A stretch of 7,173 nt of DNA from Bacteroidetes bacterium 4572_114 (GCA_002254335.1 NIVA01000154.1:1-7173), one strand, 5' to 3'. Positions 1-5,851 are shown, counted from the first letter of the stretch. Notes: a model not told the origin generated them from the letters alone. Numbers and translations: made by a program.

Positions 1-836
1 AAGCGTGGTGGTTGGATATACAGGCTGATGCCACTTTTCGGGCTTCGGTTCATATAATTTACATAAGGTATCATTTCGTAATCGGTGCCAGCCATTTGTT
101 CATAAAGCCGGGGGATCATTTTATCCCTGAAAAATTTACTGAGGGCATCGGGCAACCCACAAGGTTGAAAAGGGATTAGCGTGATTACATATTTGTGGTC
201 CGATCCATTTGTGGTATGAGTATCAAGGAACACGTCGGGCTGCCACTCCCTGAAAATGGTTGTGAAGGCTTTTGCGTTTTTTGTGTCCAGCTTAACAAAA
301 TCACGGTTAAGGTCGAGGTTTTTTGCGTTGCCGCGATGGCCACATTCTTTTGGGGTTGTTTGCCCGGTGCGGTGAAAGGCGCTCCGGTTGAGGCACCCGC
401 CAACATTATAAACCGGGATGATGCAAACAACAGTATTTTCAAGCAAAGTGCCCATTCCATCTTTGTCCCTGAGCACATTATCTGCAAACCAAATACTTGC
501 ATCTATGCCTTCGGGTTCGCCGGGATGGATGCCGTTGTTTATGAGGACGATAGTTTTCCCGGCTTCTTTGATCGATCCGGGATTGAAATCATGATCTTTC
601 GACATCACAAACAGGTGGAGCGGTTTGCCGGCATCGGTAATCCCGTAGCTCAACAGCTTTGCCTGCGGGTAATTATCTGCCAGGGTTTTATAAGCAGCGA
701 TTGCTTCGTAGTAGGTAACGGTTTCGTTTTGGTTGTAATTGAGGTTGATCAGGGATTTGCCATTAGTTTGGATTTTGTGTTCACAAGCCGAGAGTGCAAC
801 AACAGATAAAAGGGCCGCCAGTAGTTTTAGTTTCAT
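1..836 (-). CDS. M14-type zinc carboxypeptidase, lipoprotein (C-terminal part off the left edge)
   Basis: The frame reads without a stop from ATG at 836 to the window edge, giving 278 residues of an incomplete protein. The N-terminus is a lipoprotein signal: a Lys-containing start, a hydrophobic run, then lipobox LSAC with Cys18, so the mature protein should be membrane-anchored outside the cytoplasm. M14 hallmarks follow in the right order. GIHPGEPEG supplies zinc ligands His104 and Glu107. NLDLNRDF contains Asn177-Arg178, which corresponds to the substrate-carboxylate-binding pair. DTHTTNG supplies the third zinc ligand, His207. The catalytic glutamate expected near the C-terminus lies beyond the window. 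Family members remove C-terminal residues from peptides or cleave cell-wall peptides; the substrate cannot be told here. The start is supported by the signal peptide and by a TAATTTTG box just upstream. An ATG eight bases before the start is followed at once by TAA. It lies downstream of comM on the same strand but is separated by 275 nt of palindromes, so it probably has its own transcript. Confidence 0.88.
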   Translation of the reverse strand, partial: MKLKLLAALLSVVALSACEHKIQTNGKSLINLNYNQNETVTYYEAIAAYKTLADNYPQAKLLSYGITDAGKPLHLFVMSKDHDFNPGSIKEAGKTIVLINNGIHPGEPEGIDASIWFADNVLRDKDGMGTLLENTVVCIIPVYNVGGCLNRSAFHRTGQTTPKECGHRGNAKNLDLNRDFVKLDTKNAKAFTTIFREWQPDVFLDTHTTNGSDHKYVITLIPFQPCGLPDALSKFFRDKMIPRLYEQMAGTDYEMIPYVNYMNRSPKSGISLYIQPPR

Positions 837-859
837 GTTACATGATTATTTGTGCCTGC

Positions 860-867
860 CAAAATTA
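860..867 (-). promoter_or_regulatory. Probable Bacteroidota -7 box for the M14 peptidase gene
   Basis: The minus strand reads TAATTTTG here, an exact match to the Bacteroidota -7 consensus TAnnTTTG. It sits 23 nt before the ATG at 836. I see no TTG at the usual 17-23 nt further upstream, so the -33 half is missing or degenerate. Chance matches in AT-rich spacers are possible. Confidence 0.45.
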
Positions 868-910
868 CTCAGTTTTTCAGACATCCGGTCTTAGATTTCC
901 AAACTCTGTT

Positions 911-1004
911 AACGTTTCCATGTCCTATGGACGATGGAAAGTTGTCAGGCCTTGACTTTCCAACGTCCAGCAGTCCTGAAGGCTTTCGGGATTGGAAACG
1001 TCAA
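911..1004. repeat. Cluster of alternating palindromic arms (REP/BIME-like)
   Basis: Four related arms of about 13-14 nt alternate in orientation: 912-925 (forward), 929-942 (reverse), 955-968 (forward) and 990-1002 (reverse). They share a core close to ACGTTTCCAACGTCC. Arms 1 and 2 form a strong hairpin (911-925 with 929-943, loop TAT, two single-base bulges). Arms 3 and 4 form a second hairpin (952-963 with 992-1004, one bulge) that encloses a smaller stem-loop at 974-991. Arms 2 and 3 can instead pair with each other: GGACG and TGGAAAGT pair exactly with CGTCC and ACTTTCCA, around the palindrome AGGCCT at 947-952. No credible gene overlaps the cluster. It lies between the comM stop and the M14 gene, so on the minus strand it could act as a terminator or mRNA-stabilising structure, or it may be a mobile intergenic palindrome. 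Confidence 0.7.
974..992. repeat. 19-bp palindromic word, copy 1
   Basis: TCCTGAAGGCTTTCGGGAT folds as a 7-bp stem (one T-G wobble) around a short GGCT loop. The same word with a single base difference is at 3931-3949 in another spacer and in the same orientation, so it is probably a dispersed intergenic repeat of this genome. Confidence 0.65.
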
Positions 1005-1035
1005 AGAAGGAAAAGAAATCAGAAGTCAGATCTTT

Positions 1036-1090
1036 GATGTAAGATGTTTGATCTTGCGGAGATGACATCACAGATCAAACATCTGATATC
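1036..1090. terminator. Inverted repeat beyond the comM stop, terminator-like
   Basis: AGATGTTTGATCT (1042-1054) and AGATCAAACATCT (1072-1084) are a perfect 13-bp inverted repeat. After one mismatch the pairing continues for about five more pairs, out to 1036 and 1090. A run of eight T follows on the plus strand at 1096-1103. On the minus strand, the direction of comM (stop at 1112-1114), the stem is preceded by eight A and followed by no clear T-run. It therefore resembles half of a bidirectional terminator, or simply a fold in a repeat-rich spacer. Confidence 0.4.
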
Positions 1091-1111
1091 TGATATTTTT
1101 TTTGGCATCAA

Positions 1112-2650
1112 TCACACCCCCCAACTCTCCCTGTCCAAACTACGATATGTTATGGCTTCTGAAAGGTGGTCGGTGGTTATTTCGGGGCTTCCTTCGAGGT
1201 CGGCTATGGTGCGCGAGACTTTTAATATCCGGTCGTAGGCGCGGGCCGAAAGACTGAGTTTTTCCATAGCGTTTTTCAGCAGGGTGTGCCCCGCCTCATC
1301 AATTTTACAGATTTGCCGTAATTGTTTGCTCGACATCTGGGCATTGCAGTGGACACCTTTGTTTTCCTCATACCGCTTTTCCTGCACGGTACGTGCTTTT
1401 ATCACCCGTTTTCTCACCTCACCACTTTTCTCCGAAGGGCTTGCATCTATCAGTTTACGGAAGGGGACAGGGACCACTTCAACATGGATGTCGATGCGGT
1501 CTAACAGGGGCCCGGAAATTTTGTTCAGGTATTTTTGCACAATCCCGGGGCCGCACACACAATTCATTTCCGGATGGTTATAGTAACCACAGGGGCAGGG
1601 GTTCATGGCCGCAACCAGCATAAAACTGGCCGGATATTCTACAGTACATTTTGCCCGGCTAATGGTAACCACCCTGTCTTCGATGGGTTGCCGCAACACT
1701 TCCAGGACGGTGCGTTTAAATTCGGGCAGCTCGTCTAAAAAAAGCACACCGTTATGGGCAAGTGATATTTCCCCTGGCCTTGGGTTTACCCCGCCACCCA
1801 CAAGGGCAACATCGCTAATGGTATGATGTGGCGACCTGTATGGCCTGATGGATATCAGCGAAGTATTGCGTTTCATCGTCCCGGTTACCGAATGGATTTT
1901 TGTTGTTTCAAGTGCCTCGTGAAGGTTAAGGGGAGGGAGTATGGATGGCAGCCGCTTTGCAAGCATGGTCTTGCCTGAGCCTGGCGGGCCTATGAGGATT
2001 ACATTGTGGCCGCCGGCAGCGGCAATTTCAAGTGCCCGTTTTATGTTTTCCTGCCCTTTTACGTCCGAGAAGTCGAACTCATATTCATTGAGGCTCGCAT
2101 AAAATTCTTCGCGGGTATCTATCACTGTTTGTTCAAGTTCGGCCTCACCGTTAAAAAAATCGATTACCTGCTTAATATTTTCCACCCCATAAACTTTCAG
2201 GTCGTTCACAATGGCAGCTTCCATGGCATTTTGAGCAGGAAGTATAAATCCCTTAAAACCTTCTGAGCGCGCTTCTACGGCAATTGGCAAGGCTCCCTTG
2301 ATGGGTTGCAGGCCGCCATCAAGTGAAAGTTCGCCCATGATGATATAATCGCCAATAGCTTCTGCCTTTATTTGTTCGGAAGCTGCCAGGATGCCCGTGG
2401 CGATGGTCAGGTCGTAGGCCGAGCCCTCTTTGCGGATATCGGCAGGGGCCATGTTTACCACTATTTTTTTTCCCGGAAGGCGGTAACCGTTTTCCCGCAA
2501 AGCAGATTCAATTCGTTGCTGGCTTTCTTTTACGGCACTATCGGGCAGGCCCACCATTAAAAAGTTGATGCCCTTGCCAATATTCACTTCAACCGTTATG
2601 GTGATGGCATTTACGCCATGTATTGCACTTCCGTAAGTTTTGACTAACAT
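1112..2650 (-). CDS. comM: YifB/ComM family Mg-chelatase-like AAA+ ATPase
   Basis: This is a complete 512-residue protein of normal length for the family. Residues 1-170 form the N-terminal ChlI-like domain (S5/Lon-protease-like fold, no peptidase role known). The AAA+ core follows: Walker A GPPGSGKT at 221-228, Walker B VLFLDE at 302-307, sensor-1 region AAMNPCPCG at 347-355, and SGPLLDRIDIHVEV around 379-392 with the probable arginine finger Arg385. A conserved cysteine cluster (Cys352, 354, 364, 366) could bind metal. The C-terminal domain carries the sensor-2 helix SARAYDRILKVSRTIADL (468-485). ComM in naturally competent bacteria is a hexameric helicase that promotes branch migration during integration of transforming DNA. 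Many non-competent bacteria carry it too, where its role is less clear. The start at 2650 gives the usual family N-terminus (MLVKTYGSAIHG). There is no Shine-Dalgarno sequence, as is normal in this phylum. All key motifs are intact. Confidence 0.95.
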   Translation of the reverse strand: MLVKTYGSAIHGVNAITITVEVNIGKGINFLMVGLPDSAVKESQQRIESALRENGYRLPGKKIVVNMAPADIRKEGSAYDLTIATGILAASEQIKAEAIGDYIIMGELSLDGGLQPIKGALPIAVEARSEGFKGFILPAQNAMEAAIVNDLKVYGVENIKQVIDFFNGEAELEQTVIDTREEFYASLNEYEFDFSDVKGQENIKRALEIAAAGGHNVILIGPPGSGKTMLAKRLPSILPPLNLHEALETTKIHSVTGTMKRNTSLISIRPYRSPHHTISDVALVGGGVNPRPGEISLAHNGVLFLDELPEFKRTVLEVLRQPIEDRVVTISRAKCTVEYPASFMLVAAMNPCPCGYYNHPEMNCVCGPGIVQKYLNKISGPLLDRIDIHVEVVPVPFRKLIDASPSEKSGEVRKRVIKARTVQEKRYEENKGVHCNAQMSSKQLRQICKIDEAGHTLLKNAMEKLSLSARAYDRILKVSRTIADLEGSPEITTDHLSEAITYRSLDRESWGV

Positions 2651-2864
2651 AGGCCGAGGAGATGTTTATTGAAACTTTTCGCAAGGTAAGATTTTAATTT
2701 TAATGATTGCCACAGATTTCTCAGATCAGTTCAGATTTTTGATGTGGGGGACTTCATTCAATATTCTACATCCGATATTTAGCGATTCGACATTCAATTT
2801 TCCTAAATCAAAAATCAAAAATCATCAATCGTTAATCATCAATCAAAAATCCCTTCCTTCTTTC
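2651..2864. repeat. Spacer of short imperfect repeats between gldB and comM
   Basis: Two blocks stand out. CAGAT recurs at 2713, 2722 and 2732 at roughly 9-10 nt spacing. Further right AATCATCAATC occurs exactly at 2820-2830 and 2834-2844 (14-nt period), embedded in AATCAAA words from about 2805 to 2850. No gene or strong terminator is visible. On the minus strand the second block follows the gldB stop directly. Confidence 0.6.
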
Positions 2865-3881
2865 CTAAGGTTTATACACCGATTTCATAAGTACCGCCTG
2901 TGCATCCTCTTCCATAAAAAGTTGTTCAAGCGGCAGACCAGGATGTTTTTTCATGTAGGAACGGACAATTTGCCAGCCAATCCACTCGCCAATCCGTGCC
3001 GGCGATTCTTTTGAAAAATCGTGGGTAAAAGGGCCATCGGTAAAAAAATTGCGCAGGGTTTTGGTGTTGGAAGAATAAAGAAGTTCGTTTTCGATTATGA
3101 ATGCCCAAATGTTTTTTTCATTCTCTTCGCACCATTTTAGTTGGTCTTGGGTGTAACCTATTTTAATATGGTCGTCAATTTCGGGCAGCATGGCATCCAG
3201 GAAATAGAGATGTTTTCCCTCTGCTATCATTTTTTCGAGCACATTTTTGCCGGGCTTTTTCAGGAAATGATAATAATACAATTCGTAAACCCCGTCCCTT
3301 ACAATGAAATTTTCATTCATCCGGTCTATTTTGTAAAGGGGCAGGCCCAGGCGGCGGTAAGCTTCCAGGCTTTTGCCAAGGTACATGTCCAGGGCAATTA
3401 TCATGTCGCCCGAAATAAATTGAATAGGCATTTCGTAGAGTAAACCCGAAACGTAAGAAAAAATTTGAGGGAGGGACTTTTCGGGAAAGAAGTATTTGAA
3501 CCGTTTAAATGCTTCGGTAAATTGTTGATTGTAGATTGTGAGGTTGGGATATTTAGAGGTGGTTTTGTTATAAAGCTCAACGTTTAAAGGGTTGGTGATG
3601 AATTCGTGTAACCTGATAAGGTTGAGGGTATCATCAAGATCGACATCAAGAAAAACCGGAAACTGTGTTGAAATCTTTTTCAACCCTTGTTTTAGCGAAC
3701 CCTGATCAATCGTAAAAAGAGCCTTTTCATATCTTTTGATTTCTACTGGTTTAATTTTAATATCACTTGTATCAATACTTAACCTGCTGTCGGATGAGTT
3801 TGTGCACGATATCAATAGTGATATCATTATTAACCGGAGTGCAGGCCGTGAAGCGTTTATGTATTTCGTCATAATTAGCAT
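2865..3881 (-). CDS. gldB: GldB family gliding-motility lipoprotein
   Basis: The protein has 338 residues, close to the usual GldB length of about 320. The N-terminus is basic and then hydrophobic, with lipobox LISC and Cys26, so it should be a membrane-anchored lipoprotein. The C-terminus is the most recognisable part: a GPFTHDFSKESPARIGEWIGWQ stretch (283-304), VRSYMKKHPG (306-315) and the ending DAQAVLMKSVYKP. LDMYLGK at 164-170 is another family-like motif. GldB was found in Flavobacterium johnsoniae as necessary for gliding, but homologues occur widely in Bacteroidota that do not glide, so presence does not prove motility. Met4 (codon at 3870-3872) is an equally good start and would leave more room after the hairpin that ends against Met1. 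In flavobacteria gldC follows gldB; here comM follows instead. The beta-barrel gene lies upstream on the same strand, 87 nt away. Confidence 0.88.
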   Translation of the reverse strand: MLIMTKYINASRPALRLIMISLLISCTNSSDSRLSIDTSDIKIKPVEIKRYEKALFTIDQGSLKQGLKKISTQFPVFLDVDLDDTLNLIRLHEFITNPLNVELYNKTTSKYPNLTIYNQQFTEAFKRFKYFFPEKSLPQIFSYVSGLLYEMPIQFISGDMIIALDMYLGKSLEAYRRLGLPLYKIDRMNENFIVRDGVYELYYYHFLKKPGKNVLEKMIAEGKHLYFLDAMLPEIDDHIKIGYTQDQLKWCEENEKNIWAFIIENELLYSSNTKTLRNFFTDGPFTHDFSKESPARIGEWIGWQIVRSYMKKHPGLPLEQLFMEEDAQAVLMKSVYKP

Positions 3882-3918
3882 AAAAAAATGTCAACGTTTT
3901 GCAAACGTTGACATTTTT
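3882..3918 (-). terminator. Perfect 16-bp hairpin with T-tract, abutting the gldB start
   Basis: Bases 3884-3899 and 3903-3918 are perfectly complementary (AAAAATGTCAACGTTT and its reverse complement) with a 3-nt loop at 3900-3902. Read on the minus strand the stem ends in seven T, and the next three bases are the annotated gldB ATG. This is the form of an intrinsic terminator for the beta-barrel gene that ends at 3969, although the A/T ends make it symmetrical and possibly bidirectional. The loop region reads AACGTTTG on the minus strand, one base from a TAnnTTTG box, but no -33 partner is visible. Confidence 0.65.
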
Positions 3919-3930
3919 CACTTATTTTGA

Positions 3931-3949
3931 TCCTGAAAGCTTTCGGGAT
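3931..3949. repeat. 19-bp palindromic word, copy 2
   Basis: TCCTGAAAGCTTTCGGGAT differs at one base from the word at 974-992 and folds around a central GAAAGCTTTC palindrome. As at the first site, it lies just to the right of an ACGTT-containing palindrome and between two minus-strand genes. Confidence 0.65.
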
Positions 3950-3968
3950 GGAATTTAGCTGATCCCAA

Positions 3969-4574
3969 TTACAATATTTTCCAGCCCAATGAAACACTGA
4001 ACATGTTGTTCCTTGAATTCATGCTGAAATTTTGGACATCGGTGATTACATCATTTATACCCATCTGATACCTAACATCCAGGGTAAACATCAGCACATC
4101 AACACCGCCACCAAGGTTGAAGCCCCAAACCAAATCATCAATGTCAGCTTCCTTAATGGGTTGAATGTAACCCTCTTCTTCTTTGCTGGTAATCTTTTTA
4201 TCCATTACAATTGTGGCCGAGGGGCCCAAGAGTATCCTGACGTTGCCAACACCGAAATTTAAAATCCTCCACCCAAGTATAACCGGGATTTCAATTGATT
4301 TCATTTCAATTTCCTGCTTAAACGGATTGAGGGATTTTTCGTCCTTAAACACCCCTCCAATTGTTAGGTAGTTAATCTCTGGCTGGACATAAATCTTTTT
4401 GCCAAGCCTGACGAAAGCCCCAAATTGAAAACTGCTTTTAAAGTCGGTGGAAATACTGTCTAAGTCGGTGGTTAGTTTGGAAGTGGTGAAGCCAACCTTA
4501 GGGCCAATAGAAAACTGGCCAAATGCAAAATTTCCCGCTAATAGAATTACCAGGATGAATGTTAATTTTCTCAT
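3969..4574 (-). CDS. Outer-membrane beta-barrel protein (PF13568-like, porin family)
   Basis: The product has 201 residues. It starts with a Sec signal peptide (MRKLTFILVILLAGNFAFGQ, cleavage probably before or after Gln20). It continues with FSIGPKVGFTTSKL, the typical opening of small Bacteroidota beta-barrels annotated as 'porin family' or 'outer membrane beta-barrel'. Alternating amphipathic strands separated by turns fill the rest, for example IYVQPEINYL (61-70), SIEIPVILGWRI (93-104), GFNLGGGVDVLMFTLDVRYQMGI in pieces from 151 to 173, and a last strand MFSVSLGWKIL. About eight strands fit the length. Function and ligand cannot be told; small barrels of this kind are often structural or of unknown role. 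The gene has a good promoter of its own, a hairpin after its stop, and is divergent from a second, broken barrel gene of the same general type. Confidence 0.85.
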   Translation of the reverse strand: MRKLTFILVILLAGNFAFGQFSIGPKVGFTTSKLTTDLDSISTDFKSSFQFGAFVRLGKKIYVQPEINYLTIGGVFKDEKSLNPFKQEIEMKSIEIPVILGWRILNFGVGNVRILLGPSATIVMDKKITSKEEEGYIQPIKEADIDDLVWGFNLGGGVDVLMFTLDVRYQMGINDVITDVQNFSMNSRNNMFSVSLGWKIL

Positions 4575-4605
4575 AGTATTAAATGTTTAGGTTATGTTTT
4601 GAGAG

Positions 4606-4633
4606 CAAATATATAAAGTTTCTGGTTAAGCAA
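4606..4633 (-). promoter_or_regulatory. Bacteroidota-type promoter for the beta-barrel gene at 3969-4574
   Basis: On the minus strand TTG lies at 4633-4631 and TATATTTG at 4613-4606, separated by 17 nt. This matches the -33 TTG and -7 TAnnTTTG arrangement described for Bacteroidota, at the short end of the spacer range. The -7 box ends 31 nt before the ATG at 4574. Confidence 0.6.
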
Positions 4634-4655
4634 TCATTTTTTTAATTTTTATGAC

Positions 4656-4680
4656 GCGGATTTGCGCAGGTTTGCGCGGA
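4656..4680. repeat. Two-copy 10-bp GC-rich tandem repeat
   Basis: TTTGCGCAGG (4661-4670) is followed directly by TTTGCGCGGA (4671-4680), and GCGGA precedes them. The block is GC-rich inside an otherwise AT-rich spacer. No function is evident. Confidence 0.5.
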
Positions 4681-4742
4681 TAAATCATGATAAATTAATG
4701 TCTTCAGGTAAATTGCACGTCAATGTTTACATTTCAACACCC

Positions 4743-4771
4743 GTCACCCGGTCACCTGTCACCCGTCACCC
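4743..4771. repeat. Heptamer tandem repeat GTCACCC
   Basis: Four copies of GTCACC(C/T) lie at 4743, 4751, 4758 and 4765, with one extra G after the first. A degenerate GACCCCC follows. The block is C-rich on the plus strand and differs sharply from the flanking AT-rich sequence. It may vary in copy number by slippage. Confidence 0.6.
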
Positions 4772-4862
4772 GACCCCCAACATACATCCACCTTCTTATA
4801 ACCGCCCGTTATCATTAAACATTTATTTTTCCTAAAAAAATCTCTCACAATCATTCTTTCAT

Positions 4863-4870
4863 TAATTTTG
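4863..4870 (+). promoter_or_regulatory. Probable -7 box for the broken beta-barrel gene
   Basis: TAATTTTG is an exact TAnnTTTG match 35 nt before the ATG at 4906. The same octamer serves the M14 gene. No TTG is present at the expected -33 distance, so the assignment rests on one half of the promoter. Confidence 0.45.
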
Positions 4871-4905
4871 CTGCAAATTGATTTTAGTAACCTAATTATT
4901 TACGC

Positions 4906-5563
4906 ATGAAAAAGATTGTTCTGATAGCCGGGATTTGTTTGTTGATTGGCCATGTTGCGTTATCGCAGGTTAAACCTTTTAGGTTTGGGCTTAAACTTGC
5001 ACCCAACATTGGGTGGATTTCCCCCGACTCGGAAGGTTATGAAAGTGATGGCTCGGTGCCCGGATTTTCGTGGGGGTTTATCAGTGATTTTACAATTACC
5101 GAAAATTATTTTGTTGCCACAGGGTTTAATGTAAATTATATGAATGGCAAGATGCAGTTTCCACATCAAATCGATATTATCGAAAATGATGATACAACCA
5201 CTGACCCTGAAAATGAAAACCAACAAGTTTAATGAAATACAGTTTTATGGCCAGATAGGGTTTTCGTTAGGGTTTAATGTGAAATCGAAGGGCAAGGATG
5301 ATTTTTCATATAAGGTAGGCGGGCAATATATGAGCGAAAGCAATGAAGGGGATATTTCGGATGAGGTAACTTTTTTGCGAGGGGCACTTGTGCTGGGCGG
5401 CGGCATTGAATATTATGTGGATAATTCGACCTCAATTGTTGCCGGGATAACTTTTTCCAACGGTATTTCCAACGTTTTAAAAGGCGAAAATTCTGTTGAT
5501 ACTTCGATTGAACAGAAAGCAGTACCACATTATATTGAATTGACTTTGGGTGTGATATTCTGA
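4906..5563 (+). pseudogene. Outer-membrane beta-barrel (PorT-like) gene broken by a frame change
   Basis: Two overlapping frames together encode one barrel. The first (4906-5232, 108 codons) has a signal peptide ending in ALSQ near residue 21, then FRFGLKLAPNIGWISPDSEGYESDG and strands such as FSWGFISDFTI and YFVATGFNVNYMNGKM. After about residue 97 it turns into NDDTTTDPENENQQV and stops. The second frame (5144-5563) looks barrel-like only from PLTLKMKT (codon at 5198) onward: FYGQIGFSLGFNV, GALVLGGGIEYYVD, IVAGITFSNGISNVLKG and the C-terminal HYIELTLGVIF. From my memory of related proteins, a strand ending in a 'YLEIPLTLKMKT'-like motif should precede that point, and it is absent. I infer a deletion of some tens of bases, not a multiple of three, near 5190-5198. 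A sequencing error or an unusual recoding event are alternatives. The rest of both halves is free of stops, so the damage is recent or artefactual. PorT proper is part of type IX secretion, but this looser family is large and I do not assign the symbol. Confidence 0.75.
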
Positions 5564-5587
5564 TAGTTTGCTGCTAATAAATGCTAA

Positions 5588-5797
5588 AATGATTAAATGC
5601 TGAAATGCATAAATGAGTCCGGTCTAAAAACGAAGTTTTTGAAAATTAGCGAAATTTATTTATTTTCAAACACATGACTACAAAGTAATTAGAAAATTTT
5701 ATTAGCGCATCCATACGGACAAGTTTAGCGGCTAAATATGGCTTTTTAGACCGGACTCATAAATAAAAACATAATCATTGTCGAATATTTAATCATT
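5588..5797. repeat. Imperfect inverted-repeat spacer flanking the MITE-like element
   Basis: AATGATTAAAT at 5588-5598 is exactly complementary to ATTTAATCATT at 5787-5797. Around both arms are further AAATGC or GCATTT words (5579-5608 and 5801-5812). Without the inserted element the two halves would lie close together, so the original spacer was probably a repeat-rich palindrome, perhaps a terminator for the barrel gene ending at 5563. Confidence 0.5.
5615..5758. mobile_element. MITE-like element, 144 bp, non-coding
   Basis: The ends are perfect 16-bp terminal inverted repeats: GAGTCCGGTCTAAAAA at 5615-5630 and its exact reverse complement at 5743-5758. A 6-bp direct repeat ATAAAT lies immediately outside each end (5609-5614 and 5759-5764), as expected for a target-site duplication. 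The interior is AT-rich and encodes nothing of note. It holds a second inverted repeat, TTTGAAAAT (5638-5646) with ATTTTCAAA (5662-5670). Such elements are moved in trans by the transposase of a related full-length insertion sequence; I cannot name the family from the ends alone. It lies 94 nt before the nadE start and may have displaced that gene's original promoter. Confidence 0.8.
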
Positions 5798-5851
5798 ATC
5801 GCATTTAAGCATTATATCTCAACCTGTATTAATACTAAAGAATATTTTTAG

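Larger units (their letters stand above)
4575..4905. other. Divergent spacer between two beta-barrel genes
   Basis: This 331-nt stretch holds no credible gene. Its two ends carry promoter boxes for the left gene (minus) and the right gene (plus). The middle holds two unrelated short tandem repeats, at 4656-4680 and 4743-4771, described separately. I see no structured RNA or operator palindrome. Confidence 0.7.

Noticed and set aside
195..809. Plus-strand open frame of 204 codons
   Set aside because: It is the shadow of the M14 peptidase gene on the opposite strand, which has a lipoprotein signal and all visible zinc-ligand motifs. The plus-strand translation resembles no family.
852..1238. 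Small plus-strand open frames in and next to the spacer
   Set aside because: The first runs through the palindrome cluster and the second overlaps the comM 3' end. Neither has a recognisable product or promoter.
1284..2560. Several plus-strand open frames opposite comM
   Set aside because: All are antisense to a gene with intact Walker, sensor and C-terminal motifs, and look like by-products of its codon use.
2651..2690. Promoter for comM at a TACCTTGC sequence on the minus strand
   Set aside because: It matches TAnnTTTG poorly at the last two positions and has no TTG at the right distance.
4743..4771. CRISPR array
   Set aside because: The units are 7 bp and contiguous, with no spacers and no cas genes in the window.
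5144..5563. An independent gene starting at the ATG at 5144
   Set aside because: Its first 18 residues are not barrel-like and overlap the good upstream frame. Only the part from PLTLKMKT onward fits the family, so it is the second half of a broken gene.
5615..5758. Small structured RNA or riboswitch ahead of nadE
   Set aside because: The perfect terminal repeats plus a 6-bp flanking duplication are better explained by transposition, and I recognise no riboswitch core.
5842..5850. TATTTTTA as a -7 box for nadE
   Set aside because: It ends only one base before the start codon, leaving no transcription start, and the final G of the consensus is missing.
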